From an uncultured Flavobacteriaceae bacterium (lineage in GTDB: Bacteria; Bacteroidota; Bacteroidia; Flavobacteriales; Flavobacteriaceae), in assembly GCA_947497145.1 (NCBI GenBank), contig CANMFQ010000006.1, positions 169,411 through 233,410 of the forward strand: DNA of 64,000 nucleotides. The letters are read 5' to 3'. The position numbers and the translations under genes were made by a program. Below the pieces are notes generated by a model. That model was not told the origin of the DNA. It worked only from the letters and a program-made list of their open reading frames with translations, and made no database searches. Shown piece by piece: positions 38,901-44,693 of this stretch. Positions within the stretch are counted from its first letter, which is position 1. Each line of letters starts with the position of its first letter.

Positions 38901-39525
38901 TGTAATCACCAGTTGGGTTTTCAAGGGCTGTAAGTAATGATGTAATATCAGCATAAGCAGCATAAGGGGCATTATTTTTTAAAGCATTGTTTGTAAGTCC
39001 ATCATATAGAATTTCATCTGCAGTTACAGTAACATAAGATCCACCGGGTACCTTTAGTTTTACTTTGTTAATGGGGTGTTGTCTTGGAGTATTTACAGGG
39101 TCACTAGTATTATCACGAGGATAGGTAGCTGACCAATACAGACCTGCATATCTAATTTTATTACAATTTACATTAGGAAAAGTAAGTGTGGTGGTGCTTG
39201 AATTAAAGGTTGATGGGTCGCTATCCACATCAATATAACGCATGTTTTTGTAGTCATTAAAGTTGTAATACCCCCCAGTTTCGTGGTTGCGATTACCTGC
39301 ACTCCAATAGTTATTATTTTTATTTAGGTTGTTATAGGCATTTTCAGGCTTGGTAGTTGCAGTGCCTCCATCACGGTTTAATATTTGGTTTGATATAAAA
39401 GTAAGATCTCCTTTGATGTTGTCTTGATAACGAACTTCAAAAGACTTATATTCTTGTGAATAGCCTAAAATTCCCACTAAAAATATAGCGAGTACGAGGG
39501 TTTTTTTGGTAAACATTGGTATCAT
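23941..39525 (-). CDS. sprB: Giant SprB-like gliding adhesin (5,194 residues)
   Basis: A cell-surface adhesin moved by the gliding motor and exported by T9SS. A signal peptide (ending LGYSQ) is followed by a 350-residue N-terminal domain and a DUF11-like segment (IVLEKKVQNIAGEDIS, about residue 420). Dozens of SprB-type repeats follow, with motifs like VSCNGSSDGTIT...GGxxPYxYSIDGG and ANGTYTIxVxDxxGC. At least fifteen are unmistakable. Two copies of a 190-residue jelly-roll-like module (LLLxEDFG...DDLEAYQ) interrupt the series. The C-terminus is a type B T9SS sorting domain: IEIPNYFTPDGDGLNDTW to REFVGHFTLYR. The order sprC-sprD-sprB-sprF matches F. johnsoniae, where SprB is about 6,500 residues. 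Two ATGs, at 39525 and 39516, are possible starts. Confidence 0.92.
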   Translation of the reverse strand: MIPMFTKKTLVLAIFLVGILGYSQEYKSFEVRYQDNIKGDLTFISNQILNRDGGTATTKPENAYNNLNKNNNYWSAGNRNHETGGYYNFNDYKNMRYIDVDSDPSTFNSSTTTLTFPNVNCNKIRYAGLYWSATYPRDNTSDPVNTPRQHPINKVKLKVPGGSYVTVTADEILYDGLTNNALKNNAPYAAYADITSLLTALENPTGDYTVANIPVAQGKGYDLNTGKSYMYGGSAGGWTLVVVYENPTLSGKLITTFDGFARVANGATTNINYDGFTTIPLGQVNAEIGAATLEGDFKITGDQMRIRASSKPSFTTMSNSKNPANNFFNSNITLDGNLLPGRTPSSSNTLGYDTDIFTLNNFSNSVLPNNETAATFQFRTNRDSYYPFFNSFNIEIIEPNIVLEKKVQNIAGEDISGQGVNLGQTLDYVLSFQNIGNDDGAKYTIKDILPKNVILDESSLVLPPGVTYTYDAATRTVLFQIPDRLIEKGDPFSSIRMRVNVAENCYNFVDACSDQIKNIAYSTYQGKVNDNQITDDPSVTDFDDCGFITPGTTNFLLDDINGCSFNRNVQLCGQNVLLDAGDNFDSYVWVKDENGNNQIDAADTVLNDGDSDNDPSTILVNEVGTYIVDKRIGAPCQGAQEILVVERFGADHSNPIVDWFNAVNSDDNTANDVPGEIVLCSVDGDHLPRIFLCGSNDSQNIQTNITDAESIVWEKLDETSCTAAPDDCANKNASCTWNQVNSGSNYVATTAGKYRVIINYQNGCFTRFYFDVFQNLLDIQYNTRDIICTTNGRINITNLGSNYGFQLVDITNNAILVPFSAQNGPDFTISTNGQYKVDVVQLDDDGNPIEGACIFSTAPIGIRERDFQVDIDTTPSNCNAQGTIKIDILNVEPNYTYILKQADGTLIDDETAQTNNTHTFHVNAGDYIIEVSTADGCTNTQNVSVTNIPDPTIAALLTKNIGCSAGMITVTAANGFPNPDYGFAIWSKNGTNLYPAITDIPGDAYQVENVFNFGWRDTDNDDEDEYFPGEEGTYTFVVVDANGCYAFSNPVTIADNAAMTVTVSDDSPVSCNGSSDAAITIVTSGGVGPFTYSIDGGATTQTTATFVGLDAGTYPIQVTDSSGCTVEQTHEIVESPPLSASAGVSKDASCDTNGAQVRVTNVNGGSTPYQYSFDGGNSYGTSSTAILSPGTYTVIVKDGTGCALPMEVTVEEKPTAPNITLDPNYNCDGTANVTINTDNNTYNYTYEINGVPNSPDSSNNTFTNLASGTYTFRTNYISTTPPTPSLLLKEDFGYGLTVENENTTGYYYENQLDSTTPSGAPIDNGPYINDYEYAVTSSIEMPFSSWYNPVDHTSGDRATKGRYLVINIGEPQVGQVIYKKPINDIIPNQPLKVSLWLTNLIRSGNYTAPNLKIELRHPVSNTLIASASTGVVPENSKWNAYELSLNPGVNTSLNLVIVTQERKERGNDVAIDDISVYQTPEICAQSVENTYTVIDGKAFAANYISSTNVSCNGLSDGTITFEVVNFDATAGFEYSTDGGTTYTSTTTSPVTTPAIYNAGSHTIQIRKADDTSCTTTVTSTISQPATLVANASITTPLNCTNGGATITATATGGIPSYSYQLEDSSGTAIPTYDFATNGTNTVFTGLAPGNYIVRVRDNNSCEDPIDTALTVTPNKLVEFTTTQTECYTGDNDASIVVNVTKGNGNYTFSIDGQPWVTPSPATATTYTFSNLASGTYTINVSDGSNCTGTAQSVTINQELTVSASAPHIATCATSTQITINATGGDGDYVYAVVPTGSTVTDSDFSTTNPVSVSSGGDYDVYVRDNNGFECVQPVPANPDISAQIQAHGFSCSIVDDMDIGATIPADKIRYRRFNKPIEPNSDKTTAAVWCPTKDLPNNNITADETALLNAFHNKPSSHISSVGGIEYTFWLPPGDYNLCGGWDDGYTISYSTTGNQKDMVLVNTERWPGSTTIAPTKFSLQEITLIQIRTSDLNNYWQTTDYIGISAGSNPCRPGAKFSDILAESCDLENDSYCTDVYTVTVVKDAPIMYTVTPTDVSCFESANGAIAINVNSGGQAPFEYSIDNGSTYQINPNFQNLSNGSYTVNVKDANGCEGTAKNVTINQPNAIKAFAAVSKLVDCQTNGNAEVHITNASGGVLPYQYSFDNGLSYGSSAKGYVSQGDHTLIIRDANLCTFEMNVHIDAPLTRPNFDANVTYDCTGEGTVTVSNDNTDYNYTYALDGTANTPNTSNIFTNIPNGTHTVTVNYVDATPPENSLLLSEDFGAGANTSISEIDSGYIYDSTARLYAANVYSVTNLTKHPYFLSPNDHTGQTDGRFLAINLGANVGYSIYEKKNVEVVPNQDVLVSLWAYNLIPGNGTHSNDPNIAIELTDLSGNVIATANTGLISRSKNRDDWKNYTVSLNPGANTHLNIVIRSFSPTTGGNDLALDDLEAYQIPEQCPGTASFDVVVEDGHAFDASITAFKNLDCNNDNTGTITITAENYGPSGYEYSMDGTTYVGPFTTSQQITGLSAQTYSITVRDVANPISGCTVSLSQTLTQPDVIVATASMTDVYTCNNTGATITASVSGGTPGYQYQLEDNSGTIITAYQTAHIFAAVTEGSYIVRVKDSNSCTDPIDTAITVVKPEKPVFNTTATACYSGANDGSIVVNVTSLPGNGGFQFRINSGAWLTPTPATATSYTFDNLANGTYTIDVKDAYGCTGTQKTEIINPQLTAIVNATDITTCNDGSITVTASGGDGAFGYAFVSSGTSVTATDFGTSNTYTITAGNAGNYDVYVWDNNATNPHCTFMETVSIAPATPLTYTVSSTDPACYNGTGSIKVTISSGDNPYTIQLTDLDNAGASNETNTNILATTKTYYNLAPGNYTIKVTDANGCERTQTPITINNPDELTANLNPILPANCNSTDPMDFGFQFTDYPTSYPAGTTIQFSADGGTTWTGDNSNPGTSDQLLGYVSGTSVYPSIRTLIGGVEICRTNLPRYIIPYPLDDLDISISTVVVNCDELQVTVQGTAGVPDYKYTYTDHPSNFDITTATWTAPTPGAHTWIGLIPGRTYVFYVQDSTGCIRQSTVNVNDITTNPLEITSTYKPSCSTADNAEITFTITDTDGIIYDKMRWEFYDINTGTMIRSNAGHPNAVTTSSTITVSNLSPGEYYIVVTEVNTSSTDECVSGSENILIEELNPITASLSKLSDISCNDPGLISVNGIQGGGGTFNFTVTGPAGFTTITNTSDNPIAIPANSPAGDYEVKVTDQYGCYEDVGTISLSLTPNPTIDAMVVNNCASPNSLTITATSTASQILYSIDGGTTYNDNGGVFNNLAVGTYAISIIDSNGCTDTDSIEIHPILEANAALTKLLDCSTTPAAQITLNATSGSGDYDYQVTNSTGTVVTRTSLPSSPYVYNATTADDYVITIFDNKTATPECNRVFTITVPTAITPSFTETHTDVSCNGSTDGTITLTETSNGINPLTYSIAPTAGTFNTATRTFENLPVGTYTITGKGTNDCTDTITNISIGQPAVITLPTPTVQQFACTSGNNENNATITIDNTAITGGSGNYVRYVFVNTVTGTEVQNGSNTTYTETNLSGGSYTITVYDDNGCSGSISTSINAFDKLFPATITVDREITCTNSGENITINANGSLSNSTTAAGLANYEFRQLPSGTFQSSNIFIHLNIGTHNFEVRNKHTGCIVAINHVVEDPNTFEIETTTTNVICFGDDGTASFTISDAVNAYNGGFTWQLYNSQGTADITDDAVITGATGVSTDLGPTAPFDVPAGQYRVEITLNDDPSCTKNDFFTIAGPSTMIEGSTTIDPITCSGNDGSIEIIDVTGGWGTYKYYVGTTAPTAVGDYVTTTKFENLAPGTYQAWVIDKNGCQNKIQNAIVLANPTPIAADLRVKQANCTNYTGEIEVINVSGGQGSNYTYQLLKDNTPLGSAQNTTTFTGLNAGSYTVKITDQWTCTFTTAAQLLYAPIIPLATVVKTIDCTTDPGGQITITQTGGSGSFNYTVTYPDLTTTTTNTTGVFTGLTQVGDYVFTISNQAAEHACPVSITQTLQASITPVTAVDSFTNVSCNTATDGTITVSAQNNGVQPYTFEIISGSGSSATFPISPTSSTSTSAVFTGLEGSIAGITYTIRATGANACTTDITQTITKPALITNVNASVVQFGCTSGNTTNNATITIDDTAITGGSGNYVRYVFYNNDTATTVQDGSNHTYTETNFTGGSYTITVYDDKGCTASTMATINQFVTISDVSVSTIKEVTCSPGTDARIQVGVLINPSTTTTNLEYQVTGINVAYDETNNTGEFTALGVGNYAVSVTNLDTNCVTQTTHQILDPNNIEIIATKLTDEECLNNNVNDGSFSVAIDKYTGSYTYQVYDNTDTAVAGSSGTGNTSTPLIISNLPGGVYYVVITETNAPYCINNSNTVTILSPESPISATITPQASPSCSNDKGSILVEPEGGVGPYTIVVNNTTTSQTYTQTNVGAYIFTGLSGGDYEITVTDTKNCTPSSPYQVTLLTPEPLIADITATALTCFNGNTATVTASINSRNVTPNYLYRLNKYNATGTTIVTTSANQTSNTFENLNAGFYSITVSDDVACVDETPIIEIINPSQVNALLIRTSPLTCETGVELELSASGGSGTYEFSTNNTTWTPMTGSTQNLPITGSLGAGTYRYYVRDAVNGCTAVQSNEITEDAIETLRLSVDKSAAFINCNGDNTASIFATATGGLGNYKFELYTDASLSAASRIAGPQPRGEFANLTAGTYYVNVYSEDCTTPAQQVLITEPTPLEYTDSVTNVSCFGDENGSITVSLSGGSGQYQYAISPNLNKFDFDNTFNNLAPGDYTVIATDRNGCFLKLDYTITAPEMLAVIATATPEICAGDADGTISLNITGGTAPYSTKLMTDANYVEDQVLISGLATGNYIILIRDANGCETDTAVTIEGGANLNATIEAIYECTGDTPNNYINITLEDESVIGDVLYALDSTDLDDMQLNPDFRNTPPGSHYIAIAHSNGCIRTVNFQIENYEPLALTLTQNGLNEITATATGGKEDYTFVFDDINNGDDNTFRINHTDTYLVTVTDANGCQKQESIYVEFIDIEIPNYFTPDGDGLNDTWQPGNQEAFPEILTIVFDRYGREVYRITLDTPGWNGLYHKSELPTGDYWYVIKLNGERDEREFVGHFTLYR

Positions 39526-39567
39526 TTAGGACAATTGGTTTGGGGGTTTGGTTGTATTTAGGACAAT
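39524..39567. repeat. 12-bp direct repeat at the sprB start
   Basis: ATTTAGGACAAT (plus strand) occurs at 39524-39535, overlapping the sprB ATG, and again at 39556-39567. The copy at sprB places TAA directly before ATG, exactly as at the sprD/chimera junction (40087-40092). It is probably a scar of the local duplication that made the small gene upstream. Confidence 0.6.
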
Positions 39568-39585
39568 AGAATAGGTTTATTTTTA

Positions 39586-40089
39586 TTATGGAATTGCGTC
39601 CGGTTTTATACGCATAATCCACATTGTATCAGTATAGGAATCGTTTATTTTTGTGTAATACGATATGAGGGCATTGTTCCATGATATGTGTTTTTTTAAA
39701 TACACATATAGCCACTTATTGTTGGGGTTTGTGAAATAACTTGCATTAAGCCCATTGGCGTTTAGTAGTTTGACAAACTTTTTGGCGTTATCAGGATTTG
39801 AAAAAACATTGGCAATAATGTAAAATCCCTGATCTACTCCGTCAATAGGTAAGCTATTTACATAGCTTGCCTCGTCAAATACAAGACCAGTTGGTTGATT
39901 GTTATTTGTTGTGTCCTTGGCCGAAGTTGTTTCAGCTAGGTGTTTGGTATGATTCGCTGTAACAGTAAGCTCATTTTTACGGTGATCTGCACCAGTAATA
40001 TCAATATGTTTAGCCTCTTTTGTATAGCCTAAAAAACCAATTAGGAATAGGGCATGTACAAGAATTTTTGTGATGAATGTTCGTATCAT
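39586..40089 (-). CDS. Chimeric small exported protein: SprB-like signal, SprD-like C-terminus
   Basis: A 167-residue exported protein. The first 25 residues (MIRTFITKILVHALFLIGFL...) closely match the SprB-like start (MIPMFTKKTLVLAIFLVGIL...). Residues about 88-167 (GFYIIANVFSNPDNAKKFVK ... MWIMRIKPD) match the last module of the SprD-like protein (GFYIIANVFANPNNAKKFVK ... MWIMRVKS). The ATG directly abuts the sprD stop (TAAATG). The layout fits a tandem duplication covering the sprD 3' end and the sprB 5' end. The module looks SPOR-like. It might be functional or a duplication by-product; the frame is intact and in the operon. Confidence 0.75.
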   Translation of the reverse strand: MIRTFITKILVHALFLIGFLGYTKEAKHIDITGADHRKNELTVTANHTKHLAETTSAKDTTNNNQPTGLVFDEASYVNSLPIDGVDQGFYIIANVFSNPDNAKKFVKLLNANGLNASYFTNPNNKWLYVYLKKHISWNNALISYYTKINDSYTDTMWIMRIKPDAIP

Positions 40090-42165
40090 TTATGACAGTA
40101 GGTTTGATTTAACACGCATGATCCACATTTTGTCGTCATACGCATTGTTAAGTTTTGAATAATAAGAAATGAGTGCATTGCTCCAAGATTCGTGCTTTTT
40201 TAAATACACGTATCTCCAGTTATTTTTTGGGTTTATAAAGTAACTCGCATTAAGGCCATAAGAGTTTAAAAGTTTTACAAATTTTTTGGCGTTGTTTGGG
40301 TTTGCAAATACATTAGCAATAATGTAAAAACCTTGTGCTACACCATCTAAATTGTAGGCTTTAGGGTTAGGTACCGTAGCGGGTACTCTGTCTCGTGGTA
40401 TGGCATTTTTCTGTGCGCTATTTACAGCATACTTTGTTGATTTTTCGGTTAGTTTGTCTACATTTTTTTCATACGTTTTATTGGTGTAGCGATTATCAAT
40501 ATTCATAATCCACATAGGCCCTGTATAGTCACCACCTAGATTGGTTTTGTATGCTTCTGCAGCTGCATCCCAAGTATCATAGCGCTCTAGGTATACGTAT
40601 TTTAAACCAGTATCAGGGTTTTCGATATAGTTTGAAGCGAAACCTTTATTATTGAGTAGGTTCATAAATTTTTGCATATACTTTTCGCCTTTGTATATAT
40701 TAGCTACGATATAGTAACCTTCAGAAACACCTTCTAGGTTTTTGAATTTTTTGCTTCTAATATCTTCTAACCCAGTATCCGATTTGTCATAGCTAGCTTT
40801 TGTTTTGTCTTGAGCTATATTGTTTCTTGCTACTAGATTTGATGTTTTTGTAGCAGCATTATCTTGGGTAGCAGAGTTTGTGTAGTTTGATGAGGAACTT
40901 GTGCTAGCAGTTTGTGTATTTTGATCGTTTAAGAACAGTTCTTTGGCTCTTTTTTCAAGATCAGGTCTATTTCCATTGGTTTCATTACGAACCATCCGCA
41001 TTACCATCTCAAAACGACGTTCTAAATCTTTTTGACGATTAGCCTCTAAAGAGTCTTGACGAAACATTAGTTCGGCTAGTACTTCTTCGTTTTCTGCTAG
41101 TTTTTTCTTAAGTGCAGCTAGTTCATCACTAGTTGCGGGTTTTGCTTCTTTTTCAGGTTGATTTTGTGCCACTTCTTCGTCTTCTGGAAGTTCTAGCATA
41201 ACCCTATCATCGGTAAGGTTTGGTGTAAAAGAATAGGCAAAGGAAATTTCGTGTGTAATACCTAGGTTGTTTAATTCGGTTCCAAAACCTTTCTCCATTG
41301 TATAGCCAATAGATAGCCTTTTACTCAAATTAAAACCAGCACCTGCCGATGCACCATAAAAAGAATCATAACCGCCTTGAATCCATCCTAATTTTGGAAG
41401 ATCAAGAATTAAGCTACCGCCTAAAGTAACAGCATTAGTTTCACCTACTCCACCATTTTGTGCATTCATACGAGCACGCATTAATGGCATGAGACGCGCA
41501 CTTTCAAGTAGGCCACTTTCTTTTTTAAACCGATAAGTATACTGTAAATGCGCGGCATATGTTTTATCCTTAAAATCGGTAAGCATTTTACTGGTTTTCA
41601 TGTTATAGTCAAACAGGTTTTCAGCAAATACACCAAAATCAAAAGAACCATAAGATAGGTTGAAACCTGGCTGAAATGAAAAAACATTACTATCTTCTGT
41701 ACCTGTCAACGCATTATCAACTTGGTTTACAGGATCTAAATCATTACGGTTTAAGCCCGTGTTGTAATAGGCGATATTTGTTCCAAAAGTGAAATTACTT
41801 TTATCGCTTAGTTTAATGCCGTATGCGTAGTTTGCAAGTACACCAACATTTGATACCGCACCCACTTTTTGGGTATATAAACTTAAGCCCAAACCAGTTT
41901 TATCGCCCATACGACCACTATAGCTTAAGAAATATGTTTGGTTATTATTTTTAAATGATACCGATTGGTTTCTGTGTAATATGTTAATGTACGAATTGTC
42001 TTCTTGTACGGTTGAAAAAGTAGGGTTAATTAAAAATCGGTTAAATTTTAACAAATTTTGAGGTGCTACTTTATAGGGTAATATGGGATCATCTTCTTGC
42101 GATTGAATAGTAGTCAACGACATGATAGCCATAAGGGATAATAGGAATGTATTTCTTAGCTTCAT
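40090..42165 (-). CDS. sprD: SprD-like gliding protein (PorP/SprF barrel plus two SPOR-like modules)
   Basis: A 691-residue outer-membrane protein needed with SprB for gliding, by analogy to F. johnsoniae. After a signal peptide (to about residue 22) comes a PorP/SprF-type domain (about 25-310; ILPYKVAPQNLLKFNRFLINPTFSTVQ). A charged coiled coil (about 345-400; DELAALKKKLAENEEVLAEL) and a Ser/Thr/Asn-rich linker follow. Two related 80-residue modules end the protein (about 482-560 and 612-691), each G-[YF]-Y-I-[VI]-A-N-[IV]-[YF] ... MWIM, SPOR-like. It starts 9 bp after sprC. The symbol rests on operon position and architecture. Confidence 0.8.
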   Translation of the reverse strand: MKLRNTFLLSLMAIMSLTTIQSQEDDPILPYKVAPQNLLKFNRFLINPTFSTVQEDNSYINILHRNQSVSFKNNNQTYFLSYSGRMGDKTGLGLSLYTQKVGAVSNVGVLANYAYGIKLSDKSNFTFGTNIAYYNTGLNRNDLDPVNQVDNALTGTEDSNVFSFQPGFNLSYGSFDFGVFAENLFDYNMKTSKMLTDFKDKTYAAHLQYTYRFKKESGLLESARLMPLMRARMNAQNGGVGETNAVTLGGSLILDLPKLGWIQGGYDSFYGASAGAGFNLSKRLSIGYTMEKGFGTELNNLGITHEISFAYSFTPNLTDDRVMLELPEDEEVAQNQPEKEAKPATSDELAALKKKLAENEEVLAELMFRQDSLEANRQKDLERRFEMVMRMVRNETNGNRPDLEKRAKELFLNDQNTQTASTSSSSNYTNSATQDNAATKTSNLVARNNIAQDKTKASYDKSDTGLEDIRSKKFKNLEGVSEGYYIVANIYKGEKYMQKFMNLLNNKGFASNYIENPDTGLKYVYLERYDTWDAAAEAYKTNLGGDYTGPMWIMNIDNRYTNKTYEKNVDKLTEKSTKYAVNSAQKNAIPRDRVPATVPNPKAYNLDGVAQGFYIIANVFANPNNAKKFVKLLNSYGLNASYFINPKNNWRYVYLKKHESWSNALISYYSKLNNAYDDKMWIMRVKSNLLS

Positions 42166-42174
42166 GATGAATAT

Positions 42175-44415
42175 TTAACGAATAACGGTTATGGTTCCTT
42201 GTTTGAGTATTTCAGAGGGATTTTTTATGATATAATAAAATATCATGTTTTGCTGTGGAAATGATAACGATGATTGTGGCCAGTTATTTTGATAACTAGC
42301 ATCATTAAGCATTTCAAGTCCTTGGTCATTATAAATGATAACGCTAATGTCAGCCTTATTTGAGTATGTATTAGGAATCACCCATAGGTCATTTACACCA
42401 TCTCCATTCGGTGTAATAACATTGGGTACATTAAATAAATCTTTGTAAAAGGCTTTTAGTTGTTTGGTAACACGACAGTTATCAATGTTGGCAATTAGGG
42501 TATATGTGCCTTCTTCACTAATAGTAATAGTATTATCGTTACCAAGATTGTTGTTGTTTTCATCATACCATTCATAAGCAGTTCCTCCACTTGCAGTGAC
42601 AGTTTTTGAAGTGCCTTCTTTAAAAATAAGATCACCGTCCACATCAAAGGTAATAAGGCTAGCATCAAGATCAGCAATAACAAGTTCATTAGAACGTAAT
42701 AGACAACCGCCTTTATTTACAACTAACTGATAGGTACCTGCTTGACTTATGGTTAATTCTGGAGTAGTGTTATTGATTGTTTCCCCATCTTTTATCCATC
42801 CAAAGCTATGATGTGTTAAGTCTGATGTAGTGCTTAACGTAATTTCATCATCTGAATCGCAGTAGATGGTACTGGTACTATTTATCGTTATTGTTTCTGT
42901 GCTTAATAATTGTACTTGTAACCCATTGGAGTTTGCGGTATAACCATCAATACTGGCAATAACATGGTAGTCACCATTATTTGCAGCATTATCAATGTTG
43001 ATACTTTGGCCTGTGGCACCAGTGATATCGGTATCATTTTTTTGCCATTGATAGTTAAATGATGTTTCTAAGTCAGCGGTAACATCTGTTTTAGTTCCGT
43101 CTGCATTTATTGCATTTATTGTGTTTACTTCTAGTGTTATAGCGGTGCTTTCACAGGGCGTATACGTACTGTCATAATCACATATTATTTCAAATGAAGC
43201 AGGACTCATCACCACAGTTTCTTGCGAGTTTATGGTAGCAGCACAGCCCGATGAAGCGGTAACAGCGCAATAGTAGGTACCACTTGTTGTTACACTTAAT
43301 GAATTAGAGTTTGTACCTATAGTAGTACCATTTCGATACCATTGGTAAGTAGGGGAGCTCGCATCAGTAGTAACGCTCAGCGTTTGAGGTTTTGATGGTA
43401 ATATCGCTATTGTAGCAGGGTTGTTGCTATCAACCGTGAAATTAGCTGCATTAGTGATTGTAATTGCTGGAGACCGTTCGGTACAAATTCCGCTTCCTGA
43501 TTTGGTTACACTGTAGTTTCCTTCAAAACCTACGATGCTTGCATCAATGGTATATGAAGTACCTACAGCTCCTGAGATGATGACATCATCTTTGTACCAA
43601 TTATAGTTTGCTGCGTTGTTTGGAATTTCTACTGTTAATGTTTCGGTTTGTCCTGCGCATAGGGCAGTTCGGCTTGGGGATGCAATTGCTACTCCTGATC
43701 CAGTGGCACCAATAGTTACCGTTACGTAGTTAGAGTCGGTACTTGCATTAAAAGTACATTCACCATAATCAATGAGAGCTTGATAAACTCCGCTAGTGGT
43801 AACATTTAAAACAGGACCAGTTTCTGAAAGTAAAGTCCCTCCACGATACCATTGATATTGATATGATTCAGGGTTGGCAATATTATCTACCTGCAAGTTT
43901 ACAGGGCCTGAACTACATATATTGTTTGGAGGCACACCATCGCCAAGAACACTGATGTTTAAATTAGTGTCTTCAGTTACGTAATATATAGGATAAGAAG
44001 CAGTAGATATGGCTTGCGTGCTATTCTTTGTACTACGTGCTCTAAATTTAAAAGCGCTTCCACTTATATTAGTAGGGATACTAAAGGTTACATTAAACGA
44101 TTTAGAAGTGTTGTTATTTTGATCGGTTACCCGTGCAAGTTCTATTGGAGACGTAAAATCACCATTGGCATCTGATAGTTCTAAGATAAATACATTATCA
44201 GGATCGGCTGTAGCTGCTCCTGCCCATGATAAGGTCATTTCATAGGAATTGAACGCTCCAGAACCGGAATCTATGCCTGCACATATTTTTGTATATGCCG
44301 AGGTTCCTCCTGGTGGAATGGGTGGTTTCATCGCTATTTGAGCAGTCAGCTGTGTAGATACTAGCAGAAGGGCTAGTACTAGTAGTCGATATGTCATCAA
44401 GAGTTTTGGTTTCAT
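42175..44415 (-). CDS. sprC: SprC-like gliding protein with Ig-like domains and T9SS type B domain
   Basis: First gene of the gliding operon. The ATG at 44415 gives MKPKLLMTYRLLVLALLLVSTQLTAQ as signal; starts at 44442 and 44397 are also possible. The mature protein is a string of Ig-like beta domains with the recurrent YQWYRGGTLL / YNWYKDDVII / YQWQKNDTDI motif followed by G-x-Y-x-[VA]. The end is a type B T9SS sorting domain (VPNVITPNGDGVNDLWVIP ... GTITVIR). In F. johnsoniae SprC lies upstream of SprD and SprB in one transcript and supports surface SprB. The symbol is assigned by position and the C-terminal domain. Confidence 0.78.
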   Translation of the reverse strand: MKPKLLMTYRLLVLALLLVSTQLTAQIAMKPPIPPGGTSAYTKICAGIDSGSGAFNSYEMTLSWAGAATADPDNVFILELSDANGDFTSPIELARVTDQNNNTSKSFNVTFSIPTNISGSAFKFRARSTKNSTQAISTASYPIYYVTEDTNLNISVLGDGVPPNNICSSGPVNLQVDNIANPESYQYQWYRGGTLLSETGPVLNVTTSGVYQALIDYGECTFNASTDSNYVTVTIGATGSGVAIASPSRTALCAGQTETLTVEIPNNAANYNWYKDDVIISGAVGTSYTIDASIVGFEGNYSVTKSGSGICTERSPAITITNAANFTVDSNNPATIAILPSKPQTLSVTTDASSPTYQWYRNGTTIGTNSNSLSVTTSGTYYCAVTASSGCAATINSQETVVMSPASFEIICDYDSTYTPCESTAITLEVNTINAINADGTKTDVTADLETSFNYQWQKNDTDITGATGQSINIDNAANNGDYHVIASIDGYTANSNGLQVQLLSTETITINSTSTIYCDSDDEITLSTTSDLTHHSFGWIKDGETINNTTPELTISQAGTYQLVVNKGGCLLRSNELVIADLDASLITFDVDGDLIFKEGTSKTVTASGGTAYEWYDENNNNLGNDNTITISEEGTYTLIANIDNCRVTKQLKAFYKDLFNVPNVITPNGDGVNDLWVIPNTYSNKADISVIIYNDQGLEMLNDASYQNNWPQSSLSFPQQNMIFYYIIKNPSEILKQGTITVIR

Positions 44416-44666
44416 AATTTGTCGGTTAGGCACTATCATCATCGTTTAAGTGATGTAGTAATATCGGGACTAAATAAGGGTTTGTAATTCTAGTTTTCAG
44501 GCTTTTACAGACTGATTTTTTCGTTACCGTGTAGTGTTCAGTTGTAAATATCCGATGAAATGCATGCTATTTAAATTTAATGTTGTGGGTTTTACCAAAG
44601 TTGTTGTGAAATGGTTGAATTTGTATACTGAAACTTTTTTAATAAGCCTTATTAAGGCAATTTTGC

Positions 44667-44674
44667 TACCTTTG
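44667..44674 (+). promoter_or_regulatory. Promoter -7 box for glnS
   Basis: TACCTTTG is a perfect TAnnTTTG box 19 bp before the glnS ATG. A short palindrome (GCCTTA-T-TAAGGC, 44646-44658) lies just upstream, where the spacer would be, and may be an operator. Confidence 0.55.
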
Positions 44675-44693
44675 CGGTTCGAAAAATAACCTT

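Noticed and set aside
23941..39525. Dense repeated DNA that might be taken for a CRISPR or tandem repeat array
   Set aside because: The repeats are protein-coding SprB domains in one long frame, degenerate in DNA and without constant repeat/spacer length.
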